Shown here piece by piece: positions 1 through 13,900 of a stretch of DNA of 64,000 bases; position 1 is the first letter of the stretch; the number at the start of each line of letters is the position of its first letter. Location of the stretch: assembly GCA_036346405.1 (NCBI GenBank), contig CM070559.1, positions 41,729,518-41,793,517 of the forward strand, read 5' to 3'. The notes under the pieces were generated by a model that saw only the letters and a program-made list of their open reading frames with translations, was not told the DNA's origin and did no database searches. The DNA is from Phyllostachys edulis. Its lineage: Eukaryota > Streptophyta > Magnoliopsida > Poales > Poaceae. Both the position numbers and the translations under genes were made by a program.

Positions 1-1001
1 TTCATCAGCCAGATTCGTCACAACTAGCCAAGATCTCGTCATGACAAGTTTGTAATACCTTACAACCCGGTTCACACCCAATTTAGGATCATATACTACC
101 AACCAGATTCCCATACGACCAATTTGAATCTAGTCAGATGAAGTGACCTGATTGCATATTCTCCTTTTGCCTCATGATATCTGGTCGAACGCCATGTGAG
201 ATATATGTCATCCATGGACCGTTCAATCTTTTCTCGATCTAGTGATAGATAACTTTGTGTGGTAGATAACTTTGTGTGGTCGACTCTACGATCACTTGTG
301 ACACGGCCATGCACTTCCTTTATCCAAGCATCTCGAGGGGCCTGTAGATATCTCTACTGTTATGCTAGAAGAGGCAAATTCCATATCCGACCAGTCACAT
401 CGCTCCGCATATTTTATAGCATACTCGAAAACTATCTTTATAACTACTCAACTATGAAGTAGCGTTTGGTAACCACTAAGTGTTCTGTTACACATGTAGG
501 AAACCACGCTGATCTCAGGTCTAAGGATTTATACATCATCATTGCTTGAGACCAACTGATGACACATAAAAACATAACAATGTCAATAGTGTCAACCTAA
601 CATCATGTTCTCTAACATGTGCTCACATTTATTGATTCGATATCCTTATATCTATGACCGGTGAAACATGATCATCAATCAATGCATATGCTGGTTTATA
701 TGTCACTAGTGCCCCAACCAATGACATCCGATCTAGTACTTAAAGTTTTGTAGACCGTAGATAAAGCAAGCTTTCCTTGCAAACAACGACATATATCTTC
801 GTTCCTTCCGTAGTTGTTGGTGTGGCCATGCATCAATTGAAGCCAATTCAACTATAGTACTATTTTCAAACATGCTTAGTTGGTTTTTCATTAACTCTTC
901 ATGTTACATATTATGCAGTCCGTAGAAATGCTAGTTCATGTTGATTTTTTTGGAGGTCAAGTTTATGATATATGTACTACTCTTTTGAATGGCTTTGTTA
1001 G
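1..1001. other. Intergenic flank, no gene recognised
   Basis: I see no coding region here; the short open frames have no family resemblance. The only local structure is a perfect 17-bp direct repeat (TAGATAACTTTGTGTGG) twice in tandem at 246-279. The last five bases, GTTAG at 997-1001, are the left target-site duplication of the copia element that follows. Confidence 0.6.
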
Positions 1002-2056
1002 TGTTGAGAATATAAGCATTTTTCGCATTACTTTAATCCAGAAAAACATGGAAAATACTCTAGCTATTTTCACAAATACAAAGGTGTATGTATGAACACT
1101 ATAGGCATACTAATTTCTAGAAAGATTTGAAACTAGCATATCTATCTCAAATGCTCATCATAACAACAAAAAGTAAAGCAAACAAAGTAACATACCCAGA
1201 TTCAAGCAGGAAGAAGAAGTAGCGCTAGAATTCTTGATAATGTCGTTGTTCGTCATGATGTAGTGGACGTCGCAGAGATGTGCGCTTGATGTACAATGTA
1301 GCAGAGAGTCGTAGTCGATGTAGAACGAAAGCAGAGAGTCGTAGTCGCACTTGTTGTAGACGTAGTAGCGAAAGCAACAAGCGCTAACGCCTCCCCAAAA
1401 ACCTTATTCGCCTCGCCGTGCAAGCCTTCAAGGACGAGGTTCCGAGGCTCGCTTCCCTGCAGTGGTTGCATACACGCCCGGATGGAGATCGCCAAAGATA
1501 GTAACAAGTATCAGGGAATTTTTGAACTGTGGAAGTGGAAAAAGCTCGAACCAGAGCGCTTCTTCGCCTACTTATATAGCCAAAAGACAGAGAGCCCAAA
1601 GGTCGCTAGAAGACAAAAGACCATCACCACCATTAGTCCAAAGGCCAACAATACCATCAAGGATGATACGCCGAAGACCAAAGGCCAACAATACCATCAA
1701 GGACCAAAGACTCGTTTTTTTAATGGCCAAAACAAAGAGACCAGAGAGCAACAACACCTCAATGTCAAGTATATGCTTGATTAATAGATAAAGAAAATCG
1801 CTACACCCGACACGCCACAGACGCACACGCCACAAGACGACATGGCACGGCCATGAGGCGAGGAGCGAGCGAAAGGCAGTGTTGTCTCTTTCCAATTCCA
1901 CAAGAGGGCTACCACGCTCCACCTTTTAAACCGGTGTCACACCCCTTAATTCCTCCATGTGGACTAAACATTTTAGCACTTGCACATGGGCCTTTGAGAT
2001 TTACTAGGAATTAATTAGAATATAATATTTGGGCCTAGCCCATATTAATTCCAACA
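1002..2056 (-). repeat. Copia 3' LTR (left copy)
   Basis: This LTR is 1055 bp and matches 27942-29112 along its length. The minus-strand TATA box (read as CTTATATA at 1571-1578 on the plus strand) lies in the same place as in the other LTR. A run of short repeats around 1600-1730 (AAGGCCAACA and ACCATCAAGGA units) is shorter here than in the right LTR, which accounts for most of the ~116-bp length difference. The adjoining AGTGGGGAT (read on the minus strand, 2057-2065) is the polypurine tract and identifies this as the 3' LTR. Confidence 0.9.
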
Positions 2057-2077
2057 ATCCCCACTGGATCTCAAGGG
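2057..2077 (-). other. Copia polypurine tract and gypsy target site
   Basis: Read on the minus strand, AGTGGGGAT abuts the LTR start TGTTGG, the usual position for plus-strand priming in copia elements. Bases 2073-2077 (AAGGG) are the left target duplication of the gypsy insertion. The interrupted copia sequence resumes at 23530 with AAGGGCACATG, so the two sides join into one continuous copia tail. Confidence 0.8.
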
Positions 2078-5000
2078 TCAAATAGCCCAAAATTTCAAAT
2101 TTAGTTAAAGTTTAAAACTTATTTGAATTTGTGAATTTTCTCAAATTTTAAAAGCTTGTCTTTAAATTGTTTAAAGCCAAAAAGAAATTTAAATTCAAAA
2201 TCTATTGTCAACCTTAACTTGGAATAATTTTATTTAGGTCCACAACAATTCTAAGAACTTATGTGATTTTTCCTAGAATTTTGGGATTAATGCTATTTTC
2301 TAGAGCCTAAATGAATTAATCTGTTATGTTAAATTGAGAAATCAATTAAAATCCTTAAATCCTTTCGGTCAAACCATCCCGCCTACTCCTCGCTTATCAC
2401 CCACACCGCCTTTCTACCCAAAGACGTCTCGCCGCCACCCATCTCTCATCCCATCTTCCTCTCTCTCCACCGCTGATCGCAAGATCCGGCATGCTCCGCA
2501 TCGCGCCACGCCCACCTCATCCTAGCCGCCGGATTCTAATCCTACCGCCGCGCTTTTTCCCTCGCCTTCGTCCTCAAGTAGCTGCTTGCCATTGCCACGC
2601 TACCGAAGCTTCACATTCAAGGCCCCCAACCACCTCGACCTTGCGCTGCAGGCAAGACGAACCGCCTGCACGAACCGCCCCACCCTCGCCTCTCTCTCCC
2701 TTTCGCTCACAGGCGCCACTCGCCAACGGTCACAAGACGATCCCCACGATCCTCGCCGCCTCGGAGCCCCGCTACCCCTATAAAAGCCACCCCCCGTGCG
2801 CCTCCACCGCAACTCAACCCCACCAACCATCGCCTCCTCCTCTCAGAAGGCCGAATTTTGAGGTTCTCACCGGCGGCCGACCCGCTTCTTTCTCCGATTC
2901 CGCGCCGCTGTCCTCGCTCGACCCCGCCGACCACATCTTCGCACCACCGCTGCTGCGGAGTTGAGCACCTGCCCACGCCGAGCTCCACGGAACCCCTCCT
3001 TCACTGCCGACCGCCATTGCTTCGCCACGACGCTGCTTCCGCCACACCTCGCAGATCTCCGGTGAGCATCATCTCGCCACTCCTCTCGCTTAATACCACC
3101 GCGACGCCGCGCCAGGCGCAGAAGCGCCATGAGGTTGCCATCAGAGTAACGCCGGCTGTTTGGCCAGCGTGGCATGGCTGCAGGCGCCACCCTACGCCAA
3201 AGACAAAGCCACGCCAAGATCCAATCCCACGCGGGTCCGCCACGTGGCAGCCCACGCCACACACACGCACCACCTCCAAGGTGCTAAGGCCCGTGGACTT
3301 GGTCCACATGAGCCGCTGCCTCGACATTAGGGCCCGCGACGTCAGATCTTTTTAATTTCTTTTTAAATCCCAGAAATTTTTCGCGACGCCAGCCTTGCGC
3401 GATTAATAGATTTTTCTTTAGAAAAATAATTCAGAAATTGATTTAAATAATGATTTAGGATTTAATTTGTAAAATTCATAACTTTTGCATTCTCGATTCC
3501 AAATTAGGTGATTCCAATTTCTAAAATTGTATAAAATTAATACCTAGCTAAATAAAATATAAAAATTTGAATTGCAGTAAGTTTAAACTGTCTGTTTGAA
3601 TTTGAAATAATTTAAACCACTAATTCAGAATTAAACTTGTAAAATTCATATCTTTTGAACCATAATTCCAAAGTAGATGATTCAAGTTGCTAAAATCTTA
3701 GAAAATTATTATCTAACTAAATAAAATATAGTTATTCAATTTGGAGTTCAGTTTGGTTATGTTTTAGAATTTAGAAATCCATTTAAATTCCAAATTTAAA
3801 TTAAAAGTTGTAAAATTCATATCATTTGAATTCCAACTCCAAATTTAGTGAATTAAAATTTCTAAAATTTTATAAAAAGATTATTTAGCTTGATAAATTA
3901 GAATTGGTCTATTTGGAATTAGTTGAAATTGTCATGTTAACTTAAACTATTTAGTTTGCAAATTTAGAATTTAAACTTGCAAAGGTCATATCTTTTATTT
4001 CATATTTCCAAATTGAATGTTTCAAACTTATAAGGTCTTATAAGATTATTATCAGCTAAATAAAATATAACTATTTTATTTGGAGTTAGTTGGAATTAAT
4101 GTCTTGTCTTTACTTGAATTTCAATTGATTGTCGATTTTCACGCTTAGATTACGATTTATTCCGGGAATTTGATTCTTCCAAGAATTAGAATTTCAAGAC
4201 TTCAGCGAAGGCAAGTTATACTTTGATCATCTTGCACCTACTATTTTAAAGTTATTTAAATTCAGTTTTCAAATTACTAAGTGCATGCATACTTTTATTC
4301 AAGTATTTTTAAATTCTCGCTTAAATGATTAGATATTCCAACTATCCTTGTATGGCCAATATTGAATATTGAAATGTCATCCCTTGTCCCCATAGATAAA
4401 TTGTTTGGAAATGCTTAGCAAATGCTTAGACCATGATTTTGATTTTGGGGAGGATTTAGCCAAATTTTTACAAACTTGTTTAACTTGAACCTATGGTATT
4501 GTTTTACCATAGGATTGTTGTAAAGGTGGTTTTACTAAATAAAATAAAGAGGGTTTGGACTTGGGCGTAACGGATGAAAGGTGGGTGCAGGTTTATGCAC
4601 GGTTTAATCTGTTAGGATTTAAGCCTGTGGTTTAATTTGAAAGACGCCAAGTCAATTAAGGACCGCCTTTGAGCTGCCTTTGCTATGCCAAAACGCACCA
4701 CCACATGTCCTCGTATGGGAAGGACCTCGCTTAATAATTTGGGATACCTCATAGATATTCGTGCCATGTTGTATGAGTGGGTGTTGGTTAGACAAGAGTC
4801 CCACATGGCGCAAGAGGGGCTCCTGAGGATGGTTAGTCCAATGGAAGCGAAACCTTAGCTGCATGAGTATTGTGAGGTAGATCATTGTAACGGCCTTGTG
4901 ATATTTGTTCTGCCACACGCCTTAGAAGCGTGGATTGGCCGACACAAAGAGTATAATATCTCGTGTGGGTAAGCCGCATAAACTCGCAGAGTAGAAAACT

Positions 5001-5661
5001 ATTCGAATAAGCGTCATGTCATGGACATGCTAGCAAAGCCACTTTAAGTTAGACTTGTTTTTGGTTTTAAAATGGTTTCAACAGATGTTTTCGTGATGGT
5101 TAGTCCTCGTGGGAAAATTGGGCGGTTAGCCATTGTGATTGGAGGATATCCATCACCTTTCTTGGAGGTTATCCACATTATTCAATTGTCACATAAAATA
5201 TGATTTTGTTAATGTATGAAAATGGCCTTGCAATCTATTATGATTATTTAAATTAAACTACATTGCTTACGCAAAATAACCCCGCCAATGTCCTTTGTTT
5301 ACCTTATGCATGCATTACAATTCCATATTGGTGTAACTTATGAGCACTAGTAGTTGTGCTCATACTTGCTTTATGCAACAAAATTTCAGGAGAAGACTAC
5401 TATCGTGACGGTGAGGACACCGATGCCTAGGTTACGCCCCTGCATTTATTGCCTCGTGGCGGATCGCTCGCCTACTACTATCTTTTTTATTTCATTGTTA
5501 TTTACTTATTTATTTGGCTTCATGCCCCATTTGTATCGAACTCGATTTACTATTAATGAAATGCGAGATTTGGTTATGTTATCATTTTTGTAACTGTACA
5601 CCGGAATCTCGGATCGTGTATGAACACAGAGGATTCGGGATCTTTCGCTCCCGGTCCGACA
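2078..5661 (+). repeat. Gypsy LTR 1 (outer left)
   Basis: It starts with a degraded TCAAATAGCCC in place of TGTAACAGCCC and ends TCCGACA, about 3.58 kb. The first third is GC-rich and holds the promoter. The middle (about 3360-4540) is AT-rich and nearly base-for-base identical to the matching parts of LTR2 and LTR3, implying recent common origin. Differences concentrate at CTG/CAG/CG sites, for example CCTG read as CCTCG. Open frames within the GC-rich part are not conserved between the three LTRs. Confidence 0.9.
2779..2786 (+). promoter_or_regulatory. TATA box of gypsy LTR 1
   Basis: TATAAAAG in the context CCCCTATAAAAGCCACC, conserved at the same LTR position in LTR2 (11687) and, shortened, in LTR3 (20635). 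It is the likely core promoter for the element transcript. Confidence 0.65.
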
Positions 5662-5665
5662 AAAG

Positions 5666-5678
5666 TGGTATCGAGCCA
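5666..5678 (+). other. Gypsy primer-binding site, body 1
   Basis: TGGTATCGAGCCA lies four bases after the LTR end. It matches the usual plant methionyl-initiator-tRNA primer site (TGGTATCAGAGCC type) except for a loss in CAGA, one of the CAG sites that are damaged across this region. Confidence 0.75.
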
Positions 5679-5819
5679 TGTCGTGCTCAGAGGACGTGGC
5701 CCTAGAATTGTCCTAAGGACTTATTTTCAAAAGCAAAACTATTTTTAGTCTATCCAGAGTCATTCTCAACCTTTCTTTAAAATGTTTACTAACTTATCTC
5801 TATCTCAAAATTTTAGATG

Positions 5820-6238
5820 GTCGAGATAACGGACGCTACTTCCCACGGAGCCTTTATCGAAACCGGCCGAGATACTTTGGGAAATGATGCAGAGACTGGT
5901 TACCGAAGAGGCCAACTTTCCAAGGATTCAAGTACTGTGGAAGAACAAGAATGTGGAGAGTAGAGGTGCTCATCTACTCCAACCTCAAGACCGACACCGT
6001 CTTCCACGCCTTTGACGCCCGATCCGACGCGACAACTTTGATGATGGCATGCAAGATGCGGCAAGAGAGGCAATCCGCCACCTTCGCTACACCTACAATC
6101 ATCGCCTTCAGGCACCGGTTTCATTACTACCCGATGCACATTCCGACCCGACTCGACAAGATTTTCAACTCCGCTAGAGACGAAGATTCTCCGAATCGAC
6201 ACACCTGTGGATCTCGCTAAGGCTTTGGATTATGCCTA
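5820..6238 (+). pseudogene. Extra ORF upstream of gag, body 1 (broken)
   Basis: This is the counterpart of the open frame at 14527-15150. Reading pieces such as the segment beginning TDTVFHAFDA are recognisable, but the frame shifts several times (for example near 5850 and 5990). The family position, between the primer-binding site and gag, resembles the additional ORF of RIRE3/RIRE8-like rice elements. Its function is unknown. Some shifts may be sequencing errors. Confidence 0.5.
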
Positions 6239-6571
6239 CTAAACACCTTGAATGATTTGCTCACCGCCGTAATGCACTACAGGAGGCAGAGGAGAAGTCA
6301 AGACCGTAATCATGAGCTAGCTAGCTACAAGGTCATGGCAGACTAGCTCTAGTGAGCCGACTATACCCTAGTACCCCATAGTTGTTATCTTTCCTTTAGT
6401 TCGATCCTTAGTTGCTAATTATGAGCTACTAATACCTTGTGGTAGCCATAATCTTGAATAAAATAAATTAATAAAAGAATTTCTTGGAAAAATCGCCTTT
6501 TGTCTTGTATGATCTTGAATTTACCTTTCCCTATCCTGCTCTACCTCTCCTAATCTTTGGAGTTCTAGCAG

Positions 6572-7650
6572 ATGGTGACCACCCGCATCGGCAAGGGCAA
6601 GGTGTCAAGGCTCGGGCAACGAAAGCGCAGATTATCGAGGATCCCGCAAAGAACCACCACCGCCACCAAACAAGGACCAGATTACGCCGATGATGGAAAA
6701 CCAAAACCATCGATTAACCTCTTGGCTCACCCTCAACAACAGTGCGAATGTGCAAGCAACAACTCGGATCGCACCACCACCCCCCCGCCAGCAGAGATTG
6801 ACCATGGCAGATTTCATGCGCATGCGCCTAACCGACATTCTCCGAAAGACAGAGCCGATGGATGCCGATGATCGGATTCGCTATCGAAAGAAGCGGATAT
6901 CACTCGCAGTCTCGATCGTGAGAGAGTCCTGCTTTGCCTCTCACTCCACCGGTCCCGTGATCGGAATGGTGGGATAACTACAACATCTCCCATGCCGACG
7001 CGACAGACTATCTCTTGGGCGGAGTTTGTGCGGCTTTCCGCCATGCACATATCCCCGCAGGATAATGACCCTAAAGAAGAAAGAGTTCCACGCGCCAAAC
7101 AAGGCAACCGCACAAAGGTGAATACTGCACAAGTTCAACCAAATTTTGCTCGCTATGCCCCAAAGCAGACGTGGCTAGTGATGAAGAAAGGCAAGAAAGG
7201 TTCATGGATGGTTTGAACGATGAGATCTCACCACCGGTCTCCATGACTACACCGACTTCCAAGAAGCTAGTGAATAAAGCTTTTCGCCAGAGGCCAAACA
7301 TCTCGCAGATGGAGAACTGCAAGCGAGGATGGCCGCCGGTTCAACTCGAGGGCAACCCAAGCCTCGCTTTGCTTCACCTCACCACCTCGTAATGGAAGGT
7401 TCCATTTCTACACCCAGAGCTCCAAGACAAAGACAACGCCCAACTCTTCCGGCTCGAACAATGCATCTGCAGCGCCAAACAGAAGAACCCAACTTCATCG
7501 CCAGCTGGGTGACATGCTTCCATTGCAACGAGATCGACATTATGCCAACAAGTGCCCAAGAAGCAAAGATCGCAACACCAATCAAAGCAAGATCGGAGTA
7601 CCAGACCACCGGCGGCACCCCAAAGCGGCAGCGCAGCTTCACTTAAGGAC
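6572..7650 (+). pseudogene. Gypsy gag, body 1 (frameshifted)
   Basis: The probable start is the ATG at 6572 (MVTTRIGKGK). Pieces in successive frames give the retrotransposon gag domain: MADFMRMR at 6806, a stretch encoding DAQTISW-like residues near 7000, KKERVPRAKQGNR near 7080, and DEERQERFMDGLNDEIS at 7175-7230. A CCHC zinc knuckle is split across frames near 7510-7560 (CFHCNE followed by HYANKCPRS). At least five frame changes are needed. The gene would encode the capsid/nucleocapsid protein of the element. Confidence 0.8.
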
Positions 7651-7739
7651 GTGTGAACCACGCCACAGAGAGGAAGCTCAGCAAAGACCAGATGTCGACT
7701 TGGTACGCTTCTCGTTAATATGATACCGTGACGCCTCTG

Positions 7740-10700
7740 TTTGATTCCGAGCTTCAGATTCTTTTGTATCCAATAAGTTTGTGGGCAAAATGGGTTACAT
7801 ATTTCTCCATTAAGTAATCCTATGATAATCCATTCCCGGCTCGTAAATGAGAACCGCTTCTCTATGCCCGAATCTTACCTCGAGATATCCGAGTTTCCTT
7901 CATGGCATACTTAATAGTCCCGCATTCTCAAGGTCCGATGTAATACTTGGAATGGATCTGCTAGCCAAGAATCAAGGACGGATAGATTGTGCCAATAGGT
8001 CTATTACTCTCACCAATGAGGAAGGAGTCACAGCTTGAATTCAAGCCCAAGACCTGCATCGAGAAAGTTCCATTCGACGACCAATTTTGAAGGAATTAAA
8101 GCTTGAAGATATACCAATAGTGCAAGAATTCCGGATGTTTTTCCCGATGATCTACTCCAAGATGCCACCGGACAGGACGCTATGTTCTTAATTGACTTAG
8201 TCCTGTGGACCGCCCAATCTCGGTTTACCTTTAGAATGCCTACCAATGAATTGGCGAGATGAAGAAACAAATTGAAGAATTATGGAGCAAGGGATATATT
8301 CGACCCAGCCATCACCTTGGGGAGCACTCAGATATTTGTCAAGAAGAAGGACAATAGTATGAGGATGTGTGGATTATAGGTCACTCAATGAAGTGACAAT
8401 CAAAAACAAGTACCCGCTACCTAGGATCGACGATCCGCTCGATCAACCGAAAGGAGCAAGTGTATTCTCGAAGATTGATTTGAGATCCGCTATCACCAAT
8501 TGAAGATCGCACGTAAGATATTCTCAAGACACCACCACCGTGATATGGGTTGTACGAGTTTGAGAATGTCTTTCTTTGACGAATGCCCTCGCTATTTCAT
8601 GAATATGATGAACAAAGTGTTCATGGAATTCTTGGATAAGTTTGTGGTTGTTTTCATCGATGACATTCTTATCTATTCAAAGAATGAAGAAGAACATGAG
8701 GACCATCTCAGATAATTTTGGGAAAATCAGAGAGCACCACTTTATGCCAAATTCAAAGAAGTGCTAATTTTGGCTAAGTCGTGGCATTCCTTGGACATAT
8801 TGTGTCATCGGGAGGGTGGCGAGATCCAATTAAAGTCGAAGCAAGAATGGATTGGAAACAACCCAAGTCTCCACCGATGTGAGAAGCTTCCTTGGATTGG
8901 TGGGTATTATCGCAGATTCATTGAAGGTTTCTCCAAGATAGCAAGACCCATGACTCAACTTCTAAAGAAGGAAAAGAAATTTGAATGGACAGATGCTTGT
9001 GAGGAAAGTTTCCAAGAACTCAAGACGAGATTAGTTTCAAAGATCAGATTGGTCCTACCGGATATACACAAGGATTTTGTGATTTTCATGACGATCTCGC
9101 CAAGGACTCTACTGTAATCGATGCAAGAAGGCAAAGTCGCCGCTATGCATCCCGCCGCTATGCCACATGAAGGGAATTATCCAACTCACGACCGGAGTTA
9201 GCAAAGTGATTGTCCATGCCTTGAAGATCTCGGCGACATTACCTCATCGAATCACCGTGAGGTTTTCACGGATCATAAGAGTTTGAAGTACATCTTTACC
9301 CACCGACCTTAATCTCCGCCGAGAAGATGGCTGGAATTGATAAAGGATTATGACCTTGAGATCCATTACCATCCCGCAAGGCAAATGTAGTTGCGATGCC
9401 CCGAGCGTAAAGGCGATTGCAATACCATTTTGGTTCAGAGAATCACCAGAGTTATATGAAGAATTGAAGCATCCGAACTTGGAGATTGTTGAGCAAGGAT
9501 GTGTGAATGCGCTGGAAGTTCAACCAACACTTCAGAGTCGATCAAAGAAAAGCAATTGGTAGATGAAGACATCAAGGAGATCAAGAAGAATATGAGAAGA
9601 GGCAAAGCTTCAGATTCACCAAGATGAGGAAGGAACAATTAGGGTTCGAGCCGATTCTGCGCATCGGATCGCCAGGATTTAAAGCAATGATTCTCAAGGA
9701 AGCCCATGAGTCGCCTTTTATTCCATTCACCCTAGCAAAGACCAAGATGTACCAGATCTTAAGGAAAGATATTGGTGGGTCAAGATGAAGCGGAAATTGC
9801 CGAGTTCAGAGTCTGCTAGATGTGTGTCACGAAGTCAAGGCGTAACATCAAAGACCCACCGGTTTGTTACAACTGCTATCGATCCCCGAGTGGAAGTGGG
9901 AAGAAGTTGGTATGGATTTCATCACCGACTTCCTAGGACTCACCAGATGTGATTCCATCTGGGTGATAATTGATCGGTTAACGAAAGTAGCTCATTTCCT
10001 TCCAGTCAAGACCACCTACCCGAGCAGTAAGCTGGCAGAATTGTATATGGCCAAGATAGTCTGTCTGCATGGAGTACCCAAGAAGATCGTGTCCGACAGA
10101 GGATCACAGTTTACGTCAAGATTTTGGCAGAGTCTGCATGAAGCTTTGGGAACCAGACTCAATTTCAGCACTGCATATCATCCGCAGACGGATGGCCAGA
10201 CCGAACGAGTCAACCAGATTCTTGAAGACATGCTTCGAGCCCGCGCTTTGATTACGGAAAAAGTTGGGACAAGAATCTACCCTATGCGAATTTTCAGATA
10301 ACAATAGCTACCAAGCCGCCTTCGATGTCCCCATTTGAGGCTTTGTATGGCCGGAAATGCAGAACTCCGCTTCTATGGGATGAAGTAGGAGAGCATCAGT
10401 TCTTTGGGCCAGAGTTGATCAAAGAAGCTGAAAGCAAGGTTAAGGCAATAAGAGAACATCTGAAAGTAGCTCAAACCCGATGTAAGAGTTATGCCGATAA
10501 TCGTCGGCAGAGTTGACCTTTGTCAAGGAGATTTTGTTTATCTTAGAGTTACTCCACCGAGGAGTAAGAAGGTTCCAACCAAAGGAAAACTTGCACCTGA
10601 TTTGTGGGACCTTACAAGATATTGGCGAGAAGAGGTGAAGTTGCATATCACCGAGCTACCAAAGATCTTTATCCGCCGCCCACAATGTCTTCCATGTTTC

Positions 10701-10945
10701 ACAGCCTAAAGAAGTGCCTTCGAGTGCTCAAGATCGACACCCTTCGAAAGCATTGATCTTCAAGAGGACCTCACCTATGTGGAGCAACCGATCAAGATTC
10801 TCGACGCCGCAGAGCGTGTCACACGGAACAAGATCATCCGCTCATACAAAGTTCAAGGAGCCACCACCTCGAAGTGAAGCCACTTGGGAGCGGGAAGAGG
10901 ATATTATAGGCGGTATCCCCACCTTCTTGTTGGTCAATCCTCGAA
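7740..10945 (+). pseudogene. Gypsy pol, body 1: protease-RT-RNase H-integrase-chromodomain
   Basis: The protease end is seen as DVILGMDLLAKNQGRID (about 7940). RT follows with scattered frameshifts, and its catalytic FIDD (VVVFIDDILIYSK) is at about 8645-8685. RNase H (about 9120-9420) is heavily broken. The integrase core is open at 9864-10301 and shows the three acidic positions: D in MDFITDF, D in SDRGSQF, and E in QTERVNQ. The chromodomain ends near 10945 with EATWEREED. Compared with body 2, integrase is better preserved and RT worse. Most differences are small losses at CTG/CAG or CG. Confidence 0.88.
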
Positions 10946-10976
10946 TCTCGGGTCGAGATTCCCTTAAGGGGAGGTT

Positions 10977-13900
10977 TGTAACAGCCCAAAATTTCAAATT
11001 TAGTTAAAGTTTAAAACTTATTTGAATTTGTGAATTTTCTGAATTTTAAAAGCTTGTCTTTAAATTGTTTAAAGCCAAAAAGAAATTTAAATTCAAAATC
11101 TATTGTCAACCTTAACTTGGAATAATTTTATTTAGGTCCACAACAATTCTAAGAACTTATGTGATTTTTCCTAGAATTTTTGGGATTAATCTGCTATTTT
11201 CTAGAGCCTAAATGAATTAATCTGTTATGTTAAATTGAGAAATCAATTAAAATCCTTAAATCCTTTCGGTCAAACCATCCCGCCTACTCCTCGCTTATCA
11301 CCCACACCGCCTTTCTACCAAAGACGGCTTGGCGCCCCATCTCTCTCATCCCATCTTCCTCTCTCTCCACCGTTGATCGCGATCCGTGCATGTCCGCATC
11401 GCGCCACGCCCACCTCATCCTAGCCGCCGATTCTAATCCTACCGCCGCCCGCTTTCTTCTCCTCGCCGTCCTCATGAGGCGAGCTGCTTTAAACCGCCAT
11501 TGCCACGCTACCGAAGCTTCACATTCAAGGCCCCAACCACCTCGACCCTTGCGGCAAGCGCGCACGAACCGCCTGCACGAACCGCCCCACTCGCCTCTCT
11601 CTCCCTTTCTTCGCTCACGCGCGCCACTCGCCGCAACGGTCGCAAGACGATCCCCACGATCCTCGCCGCCGGAGCCCCGCTACCCCTATAAAAGCCACCC
11701 GGGCGCGCCTCCACCGCAACTCAACCCCACCAACCATCGCCTCCTCCTCTCAGAAGGCCGAATTTTGAGGTTCTCACCGGCGTCAATTCCGTTCTTCTCC
11801 GATTCCGGCCCGTCGTCCCGCTTCGACCCCGCCGACCACATCTTCGCACCACTGTCGTTGCGGGCCGAGCACCGCCCACGCCGCCGAGCTCCACGGAACC
11901 CTCTTCACTGCCGACCCCCGCCGCCGCTCAAGCTTCGCCGACGCTGCTTCCGCCACACCTCGCGCATCTCCGGTGAGCATCATCTCGCCACACTCCTCTC
12001 GCGTTTGGCACCGCCCGCGCCTCGCCGGTGGCGCGAAGCGCCGGCGAGGTCACATCACAGAGTAACGCCGTCTTGGCCAGCGTGGCATGGCCGCGTGGCG
12101 CCACCTCGGCGCCAAAGACAACGCCACGCCAAGACCCAATCCCACGTGGCGCCACGTGGCGCCCACGCCACACACACGCACCACCTCCAAAAGTGCGAGG
12201 CCTGTGGACTTGGTCCACATGAGCCGCGGCTCGACACAAAAGGCCCGCGTCGATCTTTTAATTTCTTTTAAATCCCAGAAATTCTTCGCTGACGCCAGCC
12301 TTATGCGCATTAATAGATTTTTCTTTAGAAAAATAATTCAGAAATTGATTTAAATAATGATTTAGGATTTAATTTGTAAAATTCATAACTTTTGCATTCT
12401 CGATTCCAAATTAGGTGATTCCAATTTCTAAAATTGTATAAAATTAATACCTAGCTAAATAAAATATAAAAATTTGAATTGCAGTAAGTTTAAACTGTCT
12501 GTTTGAATTTGAAATAATTTAAACCACTAATTCAGAATTAAACTTGTAAAATTCATATCTTTTGAACCATAATTCCAAAGTAGATGATTCAAGTTGCTAA
12601 AATCTTAGAAAATTATTATCTAACTAAATAAAATATAGTTATTCAATTTGGAGTTCAGTTTGGTTATGTTTTAGAATTTAGAAATCCATTTAAATTCCAA
12701 ATTTAAATTAAAAGTTGTAAAATTCATATCATTTGAATTCCAACTCCAAATTTAGTGAATTAAAATTTCTAAAATTTTATAAAAAGATTATTTAGCTTGA
12801 TAAATTAGAATTGGTCTATTTGGAATTAGTTGAAATTGTCATGTTAACTTAAACTATTTAGTTTGCAAATTTAGAATTTAAACTTGCAAAGGTCATATCT
12901 TTTATTTCATATTTCCAAATTGAATGTTTCAAACTTATAAGGTCTTATAAGATTATTATTCAGCTAAATAAAATATAATTATTTTATTTGGAGTTAGTTG
13001 GAATTAATGTCTTGTCTTTACTTGAATTTCAATTGATTGTCGATTTTCACGCTTAGATTACTTATTTATTCCGGAATTTGATTCTTCCAAGAATTAGAAT
13101 TTCAAGACTTCAGCGAAGGCAAGTTATACTTTGATCATCTTGCACCTACTATTTTAAAGTTATTTAAATTCAGTTTTCAAATTACTAAGTGCATGCATAC
13201 TTTTATTCAAGTATTTTTAAATTCCTGTTTAAATGATTAGATATTCCAACTATCCTTGTATGGCCAATATTGAATATTGAAATGTCATCCCTTGTCCCCA
13301 TAGATAAATTGTTTGGAAATGCTTAGCAAATGCTTAGACCATGATTTTGATTTTGGGGAGGATTTAGCCAAATTTTTACAAACTTGTTTCAACTTGAACC
13401 TATGGTATTGTTTTACCATAGGATTGTTGTAAAGGTGGTTTTACTAAATAAAATAAAGAGGGTTTGGACTTGGGCGTAACGGATGAAAGGTGGGTGCAGG
13501 TTTATGCACGGGTTTAATCTGTTAGGATTTAAGCCTGTGGTTTAATTTGAAAGACGCCAAGTCAATTAAGGACCGCCTTTGAGCTGCCTTTGCTATGCCA
13601 AAACGCACCACCACATGTCCTGTATGGGAAGGACCTGCTTAATAATTTGGGATACCTCATAGATATTCGTGCCATGTTGTATGAGTGGGTGTTGGTTAGA
13701 CAAGAGTCCCACATGGCGCAAGAGGGGCTCCTTGAGGATGGTTAGTCCAATGGAAGCTTAAACCTTAGCGGGCATGAGTATTGTGAGGTAGATCATTGTA
13801 ACGACCTTGTGATATTTGTTCACACACGCCTTAGGAAGCGTGGATTGGCCGACACAAAGAGTATAATATCTCGTGTGGGTAAAGTGCATAAACTCTGCAG

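Noticed and set aside
11390..12271. 293-codon open frame in the GC-rich part of gypsy LTR2 (and shorter ones at 2491-3355 and 20450-20770)
   Set aside because: The frame is not kept in the other two LTR copies, and the composition is simple Pro/Arg/Ser-rich, as expected from GC-rich LTR promoter DNA.
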